A DNA stretch of 64,000 nt, taken from positions 186,001 to 250,000 of the forward strand of contig NZ_JADVKT010000005.1 in NCBI RefSeq assembly GCF_016508255.1, written 5' to 3'. Shown one piece after another: positions 54,121-63,500 of the stretch. Source of the stretch: Acinetobacter calcoaceticus (GTDB lineage Bacteria > Pseudomonadota > Gammaproteobacteria > Pseudomonadales > Moraxellaceae). A program made the position numbers and the translations under genes. How positions within the stretch are numbered: position 1 is the first letter of the stretch; each line of letters opens with the position of its first letter. A model generated the notes under the pieces. The model was not told the DNA's origin. It worked only from the letters and a program-made list of their open reading frames with translations, and ran no database searches.

Positions 54121-55956
54121 ATGCATAAATTATATTTTCAACTGAGCCTGCTAGTCGGGCTCAGTGTCGTTTCTCATGTTGTCTTTTCAGCGCAGCAAAC
54201 CACCTCATACATTGCGATTCATTCCAAACCCAAATATTTGGGAATGATGGCGATGCCATATGCAAACCCTAATGCGCCTAAAGGTGGTTTGTTAAGTCAG
54301 GCGGCCCAAGGAACTTTTGATAACCTCAATAGTATGAATGGCAAAGGGAATGCCACAGAAGGTGTTAATTATCTTTTTGATTCTTTAATGACCCAATCGC
54401 TAGATGAGGTCGGGGTTTTATATCCTCTTTTGGCAGAGAAAGTGAGTTATGATCCGGACAAAACTCAGTCAGTAACTTTCTATTTAAACCCTAAGGCTCG
54501 TTTTAGTAATGGGCAGCCTTTAACCGCGGCAGATGTTAAATTTAGTTTTGATGCCTATCAGACAAAATCAAATTTAGGGCTACAAATGTACCTTGCTGAT
54601 TTGGCAAAAACGGAAGTGATAAACCCACATCAAGTAAAGTTTAGTTTTAAGTCTGCTCATAATCCTAAAATGCCATTTATTTTGGCGACCTTGCCCATTT
54701 ACTCAAAAACAGACTGGCAAAAAAAGGATTTTACCCGAATTACTTTGCAACCTATTGTTGGCTCGGGACCTTATGTAGTTGAACGAGTTGATGCGGGTAG
54801 AAGTATTAGCTATAAACGAAATCCAAATTATTGGGCAAAAGATTTGCCTATTAATAAGGGGCGCTATAATTTCGACAGATTGAAATATGTCTATTATCGA
54901 AATTGGGATATTGCTTTTGAAGGGTTTAAATCAGGGCAATATACCTTACATGAAGAGACTAATCCTAAAAAATGGGTAATGGACTATCGCTTTCCGGCAG
55001 TAAAAGCGGGTTTAGTCACTCAATATAAATTTCGGCACCATAATCCGATTGCAACCGAAAGTTATGTTTTTAACACGAGACGGAAGCCTTTAAATGACAT
55101 TCGTCTAAGGCAAGCCCTTACGTATGCCTATGACTTTGAATGGCAGAATAAAGCATTATTTTATGGCCAATATCAGCGCCTTCAAAGTTATTTTGAAAAT
55201 AGCGAATTAGCCGCAACCGGTCGACCTTCAAAATTTGAATTGGAGTTGTTAAAACCGTTATTACCCAAGTTATCTCCAGTGATGCAAAAGGGTGTTTTAG
55301 CAGACTGGAAATACCCAGTGTCGGATGCAAGTGGATTTAACCGTCGGAATTTATTAATTGCACGGCAGTTACTGATACAAGCGGGTTATAACGTTAAAGA
55401 TGGGCAGTTATTTACACCTGAAGGGAAAAAAGTTCAGCTTGAATTTTTGATTCAGCAAGATGGCAAGCAAAGAACGCTTATGCCTTTTGTTCGTAACCTG
55501 AAAAAATTAGGTATTCAGGTCAATTTACGTCAAGTCGATGCGCCACAATATTTAGAACGTACGCGCCGTTATGACTTTGACATGACCACAATGAACTTGC
55601 CGCAATCTCTTAATCCAGGTAATGAACAGAGTCAGTTTTGGGGGAGTGTGGCAGCCGCTCAAGAGGGGAATTATAATTATGCGGGTATTCGAAATCCCGT
55701 GATTGATCAAGTCATTTCCAAACTTGTTGCAAGCAAAGATCGTGAGCAACAGATTATTTATACTCGTATTCTCGATCGATTGCTTAAAGCTGGATATTAT
55801 CAAATTCCGACCTATGGTAAAGGTGAAAACTGGTATGCTTACTGGAATATGTATCAACAACCTCAAGTTAAACCGTTGCTTTCTTCTGGGATAGATTACT
55901 GGTGGAGTGATGCAAATAAAGCCAAAAAAGTTGCCAAATATTTACATCAACAATAA
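54121..55956 (+). CDS. yejA: Periplasmic oligopeptide-binding protein YejA-like
   Basis: The 611-residue solute-binding protein (SBP_bac_5 type) has a signal peptide (MHKLYFQLSLLVGLSVVSHVVFSA). The typical fold motifs are GGLLSQAAQGTFDNLN, YPLLAEKVSYDPDKTQSVTFYLNPKARFSNGQPLTAADVKFSFDA, GSGPYVVERVDAG and LRQALTYAYDFEW. It is the ligand receptor of the YejABEF importer, which in E. coli takes up microcin C and peptides. It begins 15 bases after mltD, so co-transcription with this wall hydrolase is likely. Confidence 0.92.
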   Translation: MHKLYFQLSLLVGLSVVSHVVFSAQQTTSYIAIHSKPKYLGMMAMPYANPNAPKGGLLSQAAQGTFDNLNSMNGKGNATEGVNYLFDSLMTQSLDEVGVLYPLLAEKVSYDPDKTQSVTFYLNPKARFSNGQPLTAADVKFSFDAYQTKSNLGLQMYLADLAKTEVINPHQVKFSFKSAHNPKMPFILATLPIYSKTDWQKKDFTRITLQPIVGSGPYVVERVDAGRSISYKRNPNYWAKDLPINKGRYNFDRLKYVYYRNWDIAFEGFKSGQYTLHEETNPKKWVMDYRFPAVKAGLVTQYKFRHHNPIATESYVFNTRRKPLNDIRLRQALTYAYDFEWQNKALFYGQYQRLQSYFENSELAATGRPSKFELELLKPLLPKLSPVMQKGVLADWKYPVSDASGFNRRNLLIARQLLIQAGYNVKDGQLFTPEGKKVQLEFLIQQDGKQRTLMPFVRNLKKLGIQVNLRQVDAPQYLERTRRYDFDMTTMNLPQSLNPGNEQSQFWGSVAAAQEGNYNYAGIRNPVIDQVISKLVASKDREQQIIYTRILDRLLKAGYYQIPTYGKGENWYAYWNMYQQPQVKPLLSSGIDYWWSDANKAKKVAKYLHQQ

Positions 55957-55987
55957 AAAGCACCTGCCATAAAGGAAATCCTGTTAT

Positions 55988-57040
55988 ATGGGTTCATATA
56001 TTCTCAAGCGACTTCTTTTAATCATCCCGACGTTATTTGTCATTTTATTGATTAACTTTGTGGTTGTGCAAATTGCACCGGGTGGGCCAGTTGAACAAGC
56101 AATCCATCAGGCACAAAGTGGTGTAGGAATTGGCCGTGCATTAGGTTCAGAAACCTATTATCAGGGAGCACAAGGTTTAAGCCCTGAAATGGTTGAGCAA
56201 ATTAAGGCACATTATGGCTTTGACCGTTCTGCACCAGAGCGTTTTCTTATAATGCTAAAAGGCTATTTAACTTTAGATTTTGGGCAAAGTTTTTTTAAAG
56301 ATAAGCCAGTTATACAATTATTATGGGAAAAAATGCCTGTTTCTATTTCACTTGGACTAGTCAGCACTTTTCTGATTTATTTACTTTCTATTCCTCTGGG
56401 CATTAAAAAAGCAAGACAACAGGGCTCTTTGTTTGATCAGACCACTTCTTTATTGCTTGTGGTGGGGTATGCCGTACCAAGTTTTGTGTTTGCGATATTG
56501 CTGGTTGTTTTTTTTGCAGGTGGCTCTTATTTGCATTGGTTTCCTTTGCAAAATCTTGTGTCAGATAATTTTAGCCAGCTTGGATTGGTGGGCAAGATTA
56601 CAGACTATTTATGGCACCTGACATTGCCCTTAATTACCATGGTTTTAGGCGGTTTTGCGAGTTTAACGTACTTAACTAAATATTCATTTTTAGAAGAATT
56701 AAATAAACCTTATGTATTGGCTGCCTATGCGAAAGGTTTAAATAGCCAGCAGGTCTTATATAAACATGTATTTCGTAATGCCATTTTAGTGGTATTGGCG
56801 GGGCTGCCAGAGGCTTTGGCAGGTATCTTTTTTGTTGGGAACCTTTTTGTAGAAATTATTTTCCATCTCGATGGAGTAGGGTTGTTGGGCTTTGAAGCAA
56901 TTGTCCAGCGGGACTATCCTGTTATTTTTGGGGTTTTGTTTTTCTTTACTTTATTTAGTCTAATTTTACGTTTGATTTGCGATGTTCTGTACCAGTGGAT
57001 TGATCCACGTATTCATTTTGATGCGCAAGGAGGCAAATAA
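55988..57040 (+). CDS. yejB: ABC transporter permease YejB
   Basis: The 350-residue inner-membrane permease has about six helices. The N-terminus is DppB-like (YILKRLLLIIPTLFVILLINFVVVQIAPGGP), and the EAA-loop region is AYAKGLNSQQVLYKHVFRNAI. A long periplasmic loop after TM1 contains GSETYYQGAQGLSPEMVEQIKAHYGFD, which is typical of YejB. A good AAAGGAA ribosome site precedes the ATG. Its stop overlaps the yejE start by one base (TAATG). Confidence 0.94.
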   Translation: MGSYILKRLLLIIPTLFVILLINFVVVQIAPGGPVEQAIHQAQSGVGIGRALGSETYYQGAQGLSPEMVEQIKAHYGFDRSAPERFLIMLKGYLTLDFGQSFFKDKPVIQLLWEKMPVSISLGLVSTFLIYLLSIPLGIKKARQQGSLFDQTTSLLLVVGYAVPSFVFAILLVVFFAGGSYLHWFPLQNLVSDNFSQLGLVGKITDYLWHLTLPLITMVLGGFASLTYLTKYSFLEELNKPYVLAAYAKGLNSQQVLYKHVFRNAILVVLAGLPEALAGIFFVGNLFVEIIFHLDGVGLLGFEAIVQRDYPVIFGVLFFFTLFSLILRLICDVLYQWIDPRIHFDAQGGK

Positions 57041-58050
57041 TGTCTCTGATTACGCGAACAAGACTACAGCGGTTTCGGCAACATAAGTTGGGGTTTGCCA
57101 GTTTTATTTTATTTAGTCTAATTTTGGTTTTGTCATTAGCAGCCGAATTAATTGCTAACGATAAACCGTTATTGGTGAAATATGAAGATTCTTACTATTT
57201 GCCAGTAGTTAAGGCCTATCCTGAAACCACATTTGGTGGTGTGTTTGAAACAGAAACAGACTATAAAGACCCTGCAGTGCAAGAGTTGATTAATGCTAAA
57301 GGATGGGAGATCTGGCCACTCATTCGTTTTTCTTACCAAACTCCTAATTTAGATTTGGCCGTTCCTGTGCCATCGCCACCCTCTAAGCAAAACTGGTTGG
57401 GAACAGATGATCAGGGACGAGATGTTTTTGCCCGTATTCTCTATGGCTTAAGAGTATCTTTACTTTTTGGTTTGGCATTAACCTTTTGTTCTGCTTTATT
57501 CGGCATTATTGTAGGAGCGATTCAAGGTTACTACGGTGGCTGGATAGATTTATTGGGACAACGTTTGATTGAAGTCTGGAATGGCTTGCCCATGCTATTT
57601 ATGGTGATGATTTTAGTCAGTATGTTTGTACCGAATGTCTATTGGCTATTTTTTATTATGTTGTTTTTTGGCTGGACATTCCTAGTTGGAATGGTCAGAG
57701 CTGAGTTTTTAAAAGCTCGTCAACTTGACTATGTTCGAGCGGCTCAAGCATTAGGGGTAACGGATCGCGTTATTATTTTTAAGCATATTTTACCAAATGC
57801 CATCAGTTCAAGCTTGTCACAATTACCATTTATTCTAACAACGAATATTAGCGCTTTAACTGCTCTTGATTTTCTGGGCTATGGATTGCCACCCGATGCC
57901 GCATCCTTAGGCGAGTTATTGCTACAGGGTAAAAATAATCTAGATGCACCGTGGCTCGCACTTTCAGGCTTTTTTAGCTTGGCTATTGTTTTGTCATTAT
58001 TAATCTATATTGGGGAGGCAGCTCGTGATGCATTTGACCCAAGAAAATAA
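57040..58050 (+). CDS. yejE: ABC transporter permease YejE
   Basis: The 336-residue DppC-type permease has a cytoplasmic N-terminus, TM1, and then a long loop (YYLPVVKAYPETTFGGVFETETDYKDP...) characteristic of YejE. WLGTDDQGRDVFARILYGLRVSLLFG precedes the permease core, and the EAA loop is DYVRAAQALGVTDRVIIFKHILPNAI. The 3' end overlaps yejF by 23 bases. Confidence 0.94.
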   Translation: MSLITRTRLQRFRQHKLGFASFILFSLILVLSLAAELIANDKPLLVKYEDSYYLPVVKAYPETTFGGVFETETDYKDPAVQELINAKGWEIWPLIRFSYQTPNLDLAVPVPSPPSKQNWLGTDDQGRDVFARILYGLRVSLLFGLALTFCSALFGIIVGAIQGYYGGWIDLLGQRLIEVWNGLPMLFMVMILVSMFVPNVYWLFFIMLFFGWTFLVGMVRAEFLKARQLDYVRAAQALGVTDRVIIFKHILPNAISSSLSQLPFILTTNISALTALDFLGYGLPPDAASLGELLLQGKNNLDAPWLALSGFFSLAIVLSLLIYIGEAARDAFDPRK

Positions 58051-59620
58051 TTCTAGTCTGATTTCTACTTTATTGAAGGTGGAAAATCTTTCAATTCAAA
58101 CGCAAGACCAAAAGATTTTATTAGACGATCTTAATTTTGAACTGTCAGCTGGAGAAACACTCGCGATTGTGGGGGAAAGTGGTTCGGGTAAATCTATGAG
58201 CTGTTTGGCTATGATGGGGCTATTACCCGAAAACTTAAAATTAATAGGACAGGTTTTTGTTGGTCCCAAAAATATTTTAGAAATGGATGAAAAAGCTCAA
58301 TCTGTTGTTCGTGGTCGGCAAATCGCAATGATTTTTCAAGAGCCTGCTACCGTATTAAATCCATTGCATCGGGTTGAAAAGATTGTAGGAGAAAACCTTG
58401 TTTTATCAGGTTTTTCAAAAATTGAAGTTCGACAGCAAGTTGTTGCTTTGCTAACAGATGTAGGAATTAGTGAACCTGAAAAGATTTTAAAGCGCTATCC
58501 TCATGAGCTTTCAGGTGGCCAACGGCAACGTGTCATGATTGCGATGACATTGGCACTGCAACCCAAAATTTTGATTGCCGATGAACCTACTACGGCACTT
58601 GATGTCATTTTACAGATTCAGATTTTAGAGCTATTAAAATCTTTACAAGCGAAATATGGGATGGCTCTTATTTTAATTAGCCATGACTTAAATGTAGTTC
58701 GTCAATATGCCGATGAGCTTGTAGTGCTGCAAAAAGGGCGTGTTGTTGAGCAAGGGGACCTTAAACAAATCTTTGCACATCCTAAAACAGCCTATACCAA
58801 GCAATTATTAGAACATGATTTTGGAAATGCAGCGCCGCTTGAAATAGAAAATAATATTTTATTCGTTCATCAGCTCAGCGTGAAATTCCCGATTAGGAAA
58901 GGGATTTTGAACCGTATTCAGGGATATATTACGGCAATTGAGAATTTAAGTTTAGAACTAGCTCAAGGTGAGTCACTTGGCATTGTGGGGGAAAGCGGTG
59001 CAGGTAAATCGTCTTTAGCCCTCGCGTTGGTCCGACTCATTAAAAGTGAAGGCCAGATTATTTTTTTAGGCCAAGATTTAAATCAATTACCTTCAAAAGT
59101 TTTACGATCTGCAAGGTCTAATTTCCAAATTGTGTTCCAAGACCCATTTGGTAGTTTGAATCCGCGGATGACAGTGGGGCAGATTATTACTGAAGGCTTA
59201 AAAGTAAATGTCCTACCAGATGTACAAACTCAAGAGCGCCTTAAATCTGTTTTAGATAAGGTTGAGTTGAATATAGATTTTCAGCATCGTTACCCACATG
59301 AGCTTTCGGGAGGGCAACGTCAACGGGTAGCTCTAGCAAGGGCATTGGTGGTTGAGCCTCAGCTTTTAATTTTAGATGAACCTACTTCCGCATTAGATCG
59401 GACTACACAAAAAGCCATTATCCAGTTATTAAAGCGCCTACAACAGACCGAGCAGTTAAGCTATATTTTTATTAGTCATGATTTAAATATTGTTAAATCA
59501 CTTTGCCATAAAGTTATGGTATTACGGCATGCAAAAGTTGTGGAATATCAGCTCACTGAGCAGTTATTTAATGACCCTAAAACTGAATATACCAAGCAAT
59601 TAATTTCGGTAAGTCTTTAA
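58028..59620 (+). CDS. yejF: Duplicated ABC ATPase YejF
   Basis: The ATPase of the peptide importer has two fused nucleotide-binding domains in about 530 residues. The start is set at ATG 58028, with GGAGG inside the yejE 3' end. GTG 58025 is an alternative. NBD1 has Walker A GESGSGKS, signature LSGGQRQRVMIAM and Walker B LIADEPTTALD. NBD2 has GESGAGKS, LSGGQRQRVALARAL and LILDEPTSALD. Both sites look active. It is the last gene of the mltD-yejABEF run. Confidence 0.94.
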   Translation: MHLTQENNSSLISTLLKVENLSIQTQDQKILLDDLNFELSAGETLAIVGESGSGKSMSCLAMMGLLPENLKLIGQVFVGPKNILEMDEKAQSVVRGRQIAMIFQEPATVLNPLHRVEKIVGENLVLSGFSKIEVRQQVVALLTDVGISEPEKILKRYPHELSGGQRQRVMIAMTLALQPKILIADEPTTALDVILQIQILELLKSLQAKYGMALILISHDLNVVRQYADELVVLQKGRVVEQGDLKQIFAHPKTAYTKQLLEHDFGNAAPLEIENNILFVHQLSVKFPIRKGILNRIQGYITAIENLSLELAQGESLGIVGESGAGKSSLALALVRLIKSEGQIIFLGQDLNQLPSKVLRSARSNFQIVFQDPFGSLNPRMTVGQIITEGLKVNVLPDVQTQERLKSVLDKVELNIDFQHRYPHELSGGQRQRVALARALVVEPQLLILDEPTSALDRTTQKAIIQLLKRLQQTEQLSYIFISHDLNIVKSLCHKVMVLRHAKVVEYQLTEQLFNDPKTEYTKQLISVSL

Positions 59621-59740
59621 TTTATTTTAATAAAAATTTTTTTATGAGCATAAATATTATTAAAGTTTTTAATGCAAAAAGTTGCAGTTTTTTATACTTT
59701 TTAAATTTGACATGTGCTATTGTCAGTTATCGATTTTCCC

Positions 59741-59784
59741 TTGACATGACCTATAACTCATCTAAATTAGAGTAATTACTCTAA
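59741..59784 (+). promoter_or_regulatory. Promoter with perfect 18-bp palindromic operator before the OYE gene
   Basis: TTGACA (59741-59746), 16 bases, TAAATT (59763-59768). The perfect palindrome TTAGAGTAATTACTCTAA (59767-59784) covers the -10 end and likely start site, as expected for a TetR- or MarR-type repressor. No regulator gene is adjacent in this window. Confidence 0.75.
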
Positions 59785-59804
59785 AATATTAAAAGAGGTT
59801 AACC

Positions 59805-61049
59805 ATGAGCCAGATTGCACAACCAATCACAATTCGAAATATCACATTTAAAAACCGGATTATTAAAGGTGCAATGAGTGAGGCACTTGCAAATTATGAA
59901 GGTCAGCCAAATGACTTACATTTAGGCTTGTACGGTGCATGGGCTAAAGGTGGTTTAGGCTGTGCCATTACAGGGAATGTCATGGTCAATGTGGAAGCCA
60001 AAAACGAACCAGGTGTTGTGGTTATTGAAACTGAGCGTGACTTAGAGCGTTTAAAAAAATGGGCAGCGGTCGGTAAACAATATGGAATGGTACAACTGAT
60101 TCAATTGTCTCACCCTGGTCGTCAGTGCCCAAAAGGACTAAATAAAGAAACAGTCGCACCTTCGGCAGTTGCTTTTAGTCCTGCTTTAGCGACTATGTTT
60201 GGTACTCCACGTGCTCTTACACATGAAGAAATTCTGGATATTATTAAACGCTTTGCGACGGCGGCTCGTGTTTGCGAAAAAGCGGGTTTTGAAGGGGTGC
60301 AATTACATGGCGCACATGGATATTTAATTAGCCAGTTTCTATCGCCATTAACCAACAAACGGACTGACCAATGGGGTGGTTCCGTTGAAAACCGTACCCG
60401 TTTCTTATTAGAAGTTTATAAAGCGGTACGTGAAGCAACCTCAGAGAACTTTATCATTTCGGTTAAACTCAATTCTGCCGATTTTCAGCGTGGTGGTATT
60501 AGCGAAGAAGATGTGATTTCAGTATTTAAAGCTATCGATGAGGCTGGTATTGATTTGATCGAAATTTCAGGTGGTTCTTACGAAGCACCAGCAATGGCAG
60601 GTGTTAAGGCTGATAAACGTAAAACTAGTACCATTGCTCGTGAAGCTTATTTCTTAGATTTTGCTGAAAAGATCCGCCAACATGTTAAATGTAAACTCAT
60701 GGTAACAGGGGGATTCCGTACAGTAGAAGGCATGAATGCTGCTCTGGCAAGTGGTGCATGTGACTTTATTGGTATTGCTCGTCCACTTGCTGTTGAAACA
60801 GATTTAACGGACCGTTTAATCGCAGGCCAAGATGTTCGCTACGCAGTAAAACCAATTAAAACGGGTTTACCTTTTGTCGATAAAATGGCGATTATGGAAA
60901 TCATTTGGTACGCAGCACAATTTAAAGCAATTGGGCAGGGTAAAAAGCCAAATCCAAAACTATCACCTTTAATTGTGTTTTTAAATTACGCCAAGGGCAA
61001 TATTAAGGCTGTTGTTCAAGGGCGTGTGAATTCACGTAAGTCAGCATAA
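59805..61049 (+). CDS. Old Yellow Enzyme family NADH:flavin oxidoreductase
   Basis: The 414-residue FMN-dependent TIM-barrel enzyme resembles xenobiotic reductases and the N-terminal part of 2,4-dienoyl-CoA reductase. Visible motifs are KNRIIKGAMSEALA, QLSHPGRQ, GFEGVQLHGAHGYLISQFLSP with the substrate-binding His pair, TDQWGGSVENRTRF and VTGGFRT near the phosphate site. It lacks the Fe-S and NAD-binding C-terminal half of dienoyl-CoA reductases. The gene is single, with a strong promoter and a palindrome suggesting induction by an electrophile or aromatic compound. The substrate is unknown. Confidence 0.9.
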   Translation: MSQIAQPITIRNITFKNRIIKGAMSEALANYEGQPNDLHLGLYGAWAKGGLGCAITGNVMVNVEAKNEPGVVVIETERDLERLKKWAAVGKQYGMVQLIQLSHPGRQCPKGLNKETVAPSAVAFSPALATMFGTPRALTHEEILDIIKRFATAARVCEKAGFEGVQLHGAHGYLISQFLSPLTNKRTDQWGGSVENRTRFLLEVYKAVREATSENFIISVKLNSADFQRGGISEEDVISVFKAIDEAGIDLIEISGGSYEAPAMAGVKADKRKTSTIAREAYFLDFAEKIRQHVKCKLMVTGGFRTVEGMNAALASGACDFIGIARPLAVETDLTDRLIAGQDVRYAVKPIKTGLPFVDKMAIMEIIWYAAQFKAIGQGKKPNPKLSPLIVFLNYAKGNIKAVVQGRVNSRKSA

Positions 61050-61053
61050 ATTT

Positions 61054-61090
61054 GATGCTCCATTTCAACTGTTGAAATGGAGCATTTATT
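61054..61090. terminator. Bidirectional terminator OYE gene / siderophore receptor
   Basis: ATGCTCCATTTCAA / TTGAAATGGAGCAT is a stem of about 14 bp with a tiny loop, T-rich after it, at a convergent junction. Confidence 0.92.
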
Positions 61091-63205
61091 TTAGAACGTA
61101 TAGCTCATACCCAATTGAACCGTACGTGATTCACCCGGATAGGCATATAAATTAAAAGCACTTTCATCATAAACTTTGTTAAAAATATTCTTCACATCTA
61201 AGTTAAGACGAAGTTTTGGTGTTGCCTGATAATAAGAAACTAGGTCTGTAACCGCATAGCCTTTCATAGTGTAGGTACTATTGGCTGTTTGACCTGCACG
61301 CTTATCAATATATTTTTGATTGATACCTAAACCTAAGCCTTGTAAAGGCCCATCCTGAAATTCATAAATATTTAAAAGGTTAAAGCTATTCTTTGGAATG
61401 TTGGCTAGAGCAGTTCCTTTTTGCAGGCTATTGTCTTTAGTCACTTCTGCATCTGTATAGGCATATCCACCAATAATTTTCCAAGCAGGCGTAATTTGTC
61501 CTGCAATATTTAGCTCAACACCTTGGCTACGAACTTTACCTGCTGCCACTTTATAGGCTGAATCAACAGGATCTAGGGTTAAAACATTTTCCTTGTTGGC
61601 GTAAAAAATAGCGGAATCAATCGATAACATATTATCGATTGCTTGCCATTTAAAGCCTAACTCGTAAGCTAAGCCTTCTTCAGGGTCAAACCCTTCTCCA
61701 TTACGGCTAGCACCAGTGTTTGGCTTAAAAGATTTTGCAGCATTACTATAGATTGAAAGGTCATCGTTGGCTTTAAAGACTAAACCTAAACGTGGAATAA
61801 ACGCATTGTGACTCGTATTCCAGTTCGAAGTATTTGGTAATAGGTTTTTATAATCATGTTCGTAATGTTCAAAACGTAAGCCTAATAACGCGCTTAAACG
61901 CTCACTTAAATCGACTTGGTCTTGTATAAAAAGGGCAGTTGTTTTTAAGTTTTCACGGTCATGTGTCGTCACACGGTTAAGCTCAGGCAGAGGCTGTCCT
62001 AAAACAGGGTCATAAATATTAATAGGATAACTACCGATATCTCCACTTGAACGGATGATGTATGATTTGTAATCATAGTTTTCATATTCAAGCCCAGTCA
62101 CTAAGGTGTTTGCTAAACCTAAAAGCTGGAATTTACCTGTTAGGTTAATTTGAGCATCGGTATCTTGCCATTTTAATTCGCGGTAGTTGTAATTACGCCC
62201 TAGGGTTTCTCCGTCATTTTGAATACCATTTGCTTCTACTGCATAGCCATGTAATTTGCCATTTAAATATTGCACACCAGCATTGAGCTTCCAGTCATTA
62301 CCAAGGTCATGTTCAACTCGTAATTGAGTCATATTGTTATCATTGTAGAGTCGGTTGCTGTATTTACCTGTTTCCCATAAATAGGTTTCTGGTGAACTAT
62401 TAAAAGACTTCTGTGCAGGATAACGCGTATGCCCACGGTCAAGCGGATGTTGATTTCGTAAAATATCGGCTTCAAAAGTGACTTTAGTTGCATCAGTCGC
62501 TTGCCATTGAATGACTGGCGTAATTCCATAACGTTTGGATTCGACATGGTCACGATAACTATCACCACCTTCTGCAATTACATTTAGGCGATAACCGATA
62601 TTTTCTGCATTTGGAATGGTGCCTGTAGTGTCTACAGTGGTGCGGTATAAACCTTCACTGTTAAGCTGAGCACCTAAAGTTGTTTGTTGCTCAGACTTTG
62701 GTGTTTTTGAAATTAAGTTAAAAGTACCACCAGGATCACCACGGCCATATAAGCTTGAAGAGGGACCACGTAAAACGTCTACGCGTTCAATTGTATTGCT
62801 ATCTGGCGCATTTGGATAACCACGGTTAATTGGGAATCCATTTCGATAAAACTCGCCACTGGTAAAGCCACGGACGTTAAAGCCCGTTAAACCTTGACCT
62901 CCAAAGTTATTAGCACGAGTAACTCCCCCAGCTAAATCAAGCGCTTCAATTAAGCGGGTTGCTCCAATATCTTCTATTGCTTTTTGGGTTACTACACTGA
63001 CCGACTGAGGGGTATCTTTTAAGGCAATTTCACTGCGTGTTGCACTACTCGAATTATCGACTTTATAGGTTTGGTCAGATGCCTGTTGGGCTTTAATTTT
63101 AATAGTTGCCAGAGTCGTTGAAGAGTTATCTGTTTCTGCAAAAGCAGTTGAGATACAACAGAGTTGAGCAATGCTGAGGGAGAGGAGACGAAGCTTAAGA
63201 TCCAT
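61091..63205 (-). CDS. TonB-dependent siderophore receptor
   Basis: The 704-residue outer-membrane receptor has a signal peptide (MDLKLRLLSLSIAQLCCISTAFA). The plug domain (about 45-160) carries DTPQSVSVVTQKAIEDIGATRLIEALDLAGGV, FNVRGF and IERVDVLRGPSSSLYGRGDPGG. The 22-strand barrel ends in a Phe (RTVQLGMSYTF). TonB siderophore-family signatures such as NLDVKNIFNKVYDESAF are present. There is no N-terminal signalling (STN) domain. The ligand is unknown, and a hydroxamate-type siderophore is possible. The AT-rich upstream region has Fur-box-like sequence. Confidence 0.93.
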   Translation of the reverse strand: MDLKLRLLSLSIAQLCCISTAFAETDNSSTTLATIKIKAQQASDQTYKVDNSSSATRSEIALKDTPQSVSVVTQKAIEDIGATRLIEALDLAGGVTRANNFGGQGLTGFNVRGFTSGEFYRNGFPINRGYPNAPDSNTIERVDVLRGPSSSLYGRGDPGGTFNLISKTPKSEQQTTLGAQLNSEGLYRTTVDTTGTIPNAENIGYRLNVIAEGGDSYRDHVESKRYGITPVIQWQATDATKVTFEADILRNQHPLDRGHTRYPAQKSFNSSPETYLWETGKYSNRLYNDNNMTQLRVEHDLGNDWKLNAGVQYLNGKLHGYAVEANGIQNDGETLGRNYNYRELKWQDTDAQINLTGKFQLLGLANTLVTGLEYENYDYKSYIIRSSGDIGSYPINIYDPVLGQPLPELNRVTTHDRENLKTTALFIQDQVDLSERLSALLGLRFEHYEHDYKNLLPNTSNWNTSHNAFIPRLGLVFKANDDLSIYSNAAKSFKPNTGASRNGEGFDPEEGLAYELGFKWQAIDNMLSIDSAIFYANKENVLTLDPVDSAYKVAAGKVRSQGVELNIAGQITPAWKIIGGYAYTDAEVTKDNSLQKGTALANIPKNSFNLLNIYEFQDGPLQGLGLGINQKYIDKRAGQTANSTYTMKGYAVTDLVSYYQATPKLRLNLDVKNIFNKVYDESAFNLYAYPGESRTVQLGMSYTF

Positions 63206-63215
63206 TTAAAACCTT

Positions 63216-63256
63216 GTTGATAATAAATATCAGTATGAAAATAAGAATTATTATAG
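63216..63256 (-). promoter_or_regulatory. Possible Fur-binding region upstream of the siderophore receptor
   Basis: TTGATAATAAATATCA (63217-63232) and AAAATAAGAATTATTATA (63238-63255) resemble halves of the GATAAT-N-ATTATC Fur pattern. The match is partial. The rest of 63206-63500 is AT-rich with no gene seen. Confidence 0.4.
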
Positions 63257-63500
63257 TGTAACTGTGTGTAAAAGGAATACAGAATCAGTGATAAATTTGC
63301 ACAAGTGTATTTTATTAGGAAATATAAATTTTGAGAGTTAAAAATATAAATCCTTAAATAACTCTAAATTTCAGTCTAAAATAGTTCGTTATATGCATAA
63401 ACAATAGCTTTAAAATCAATTAAATATTTTATAGCTAATTTTTTTAAATTGTATTTTTTTAAGATCAGTTGGTTTTTATTTTTATCAAGGGGGAAGTCTA

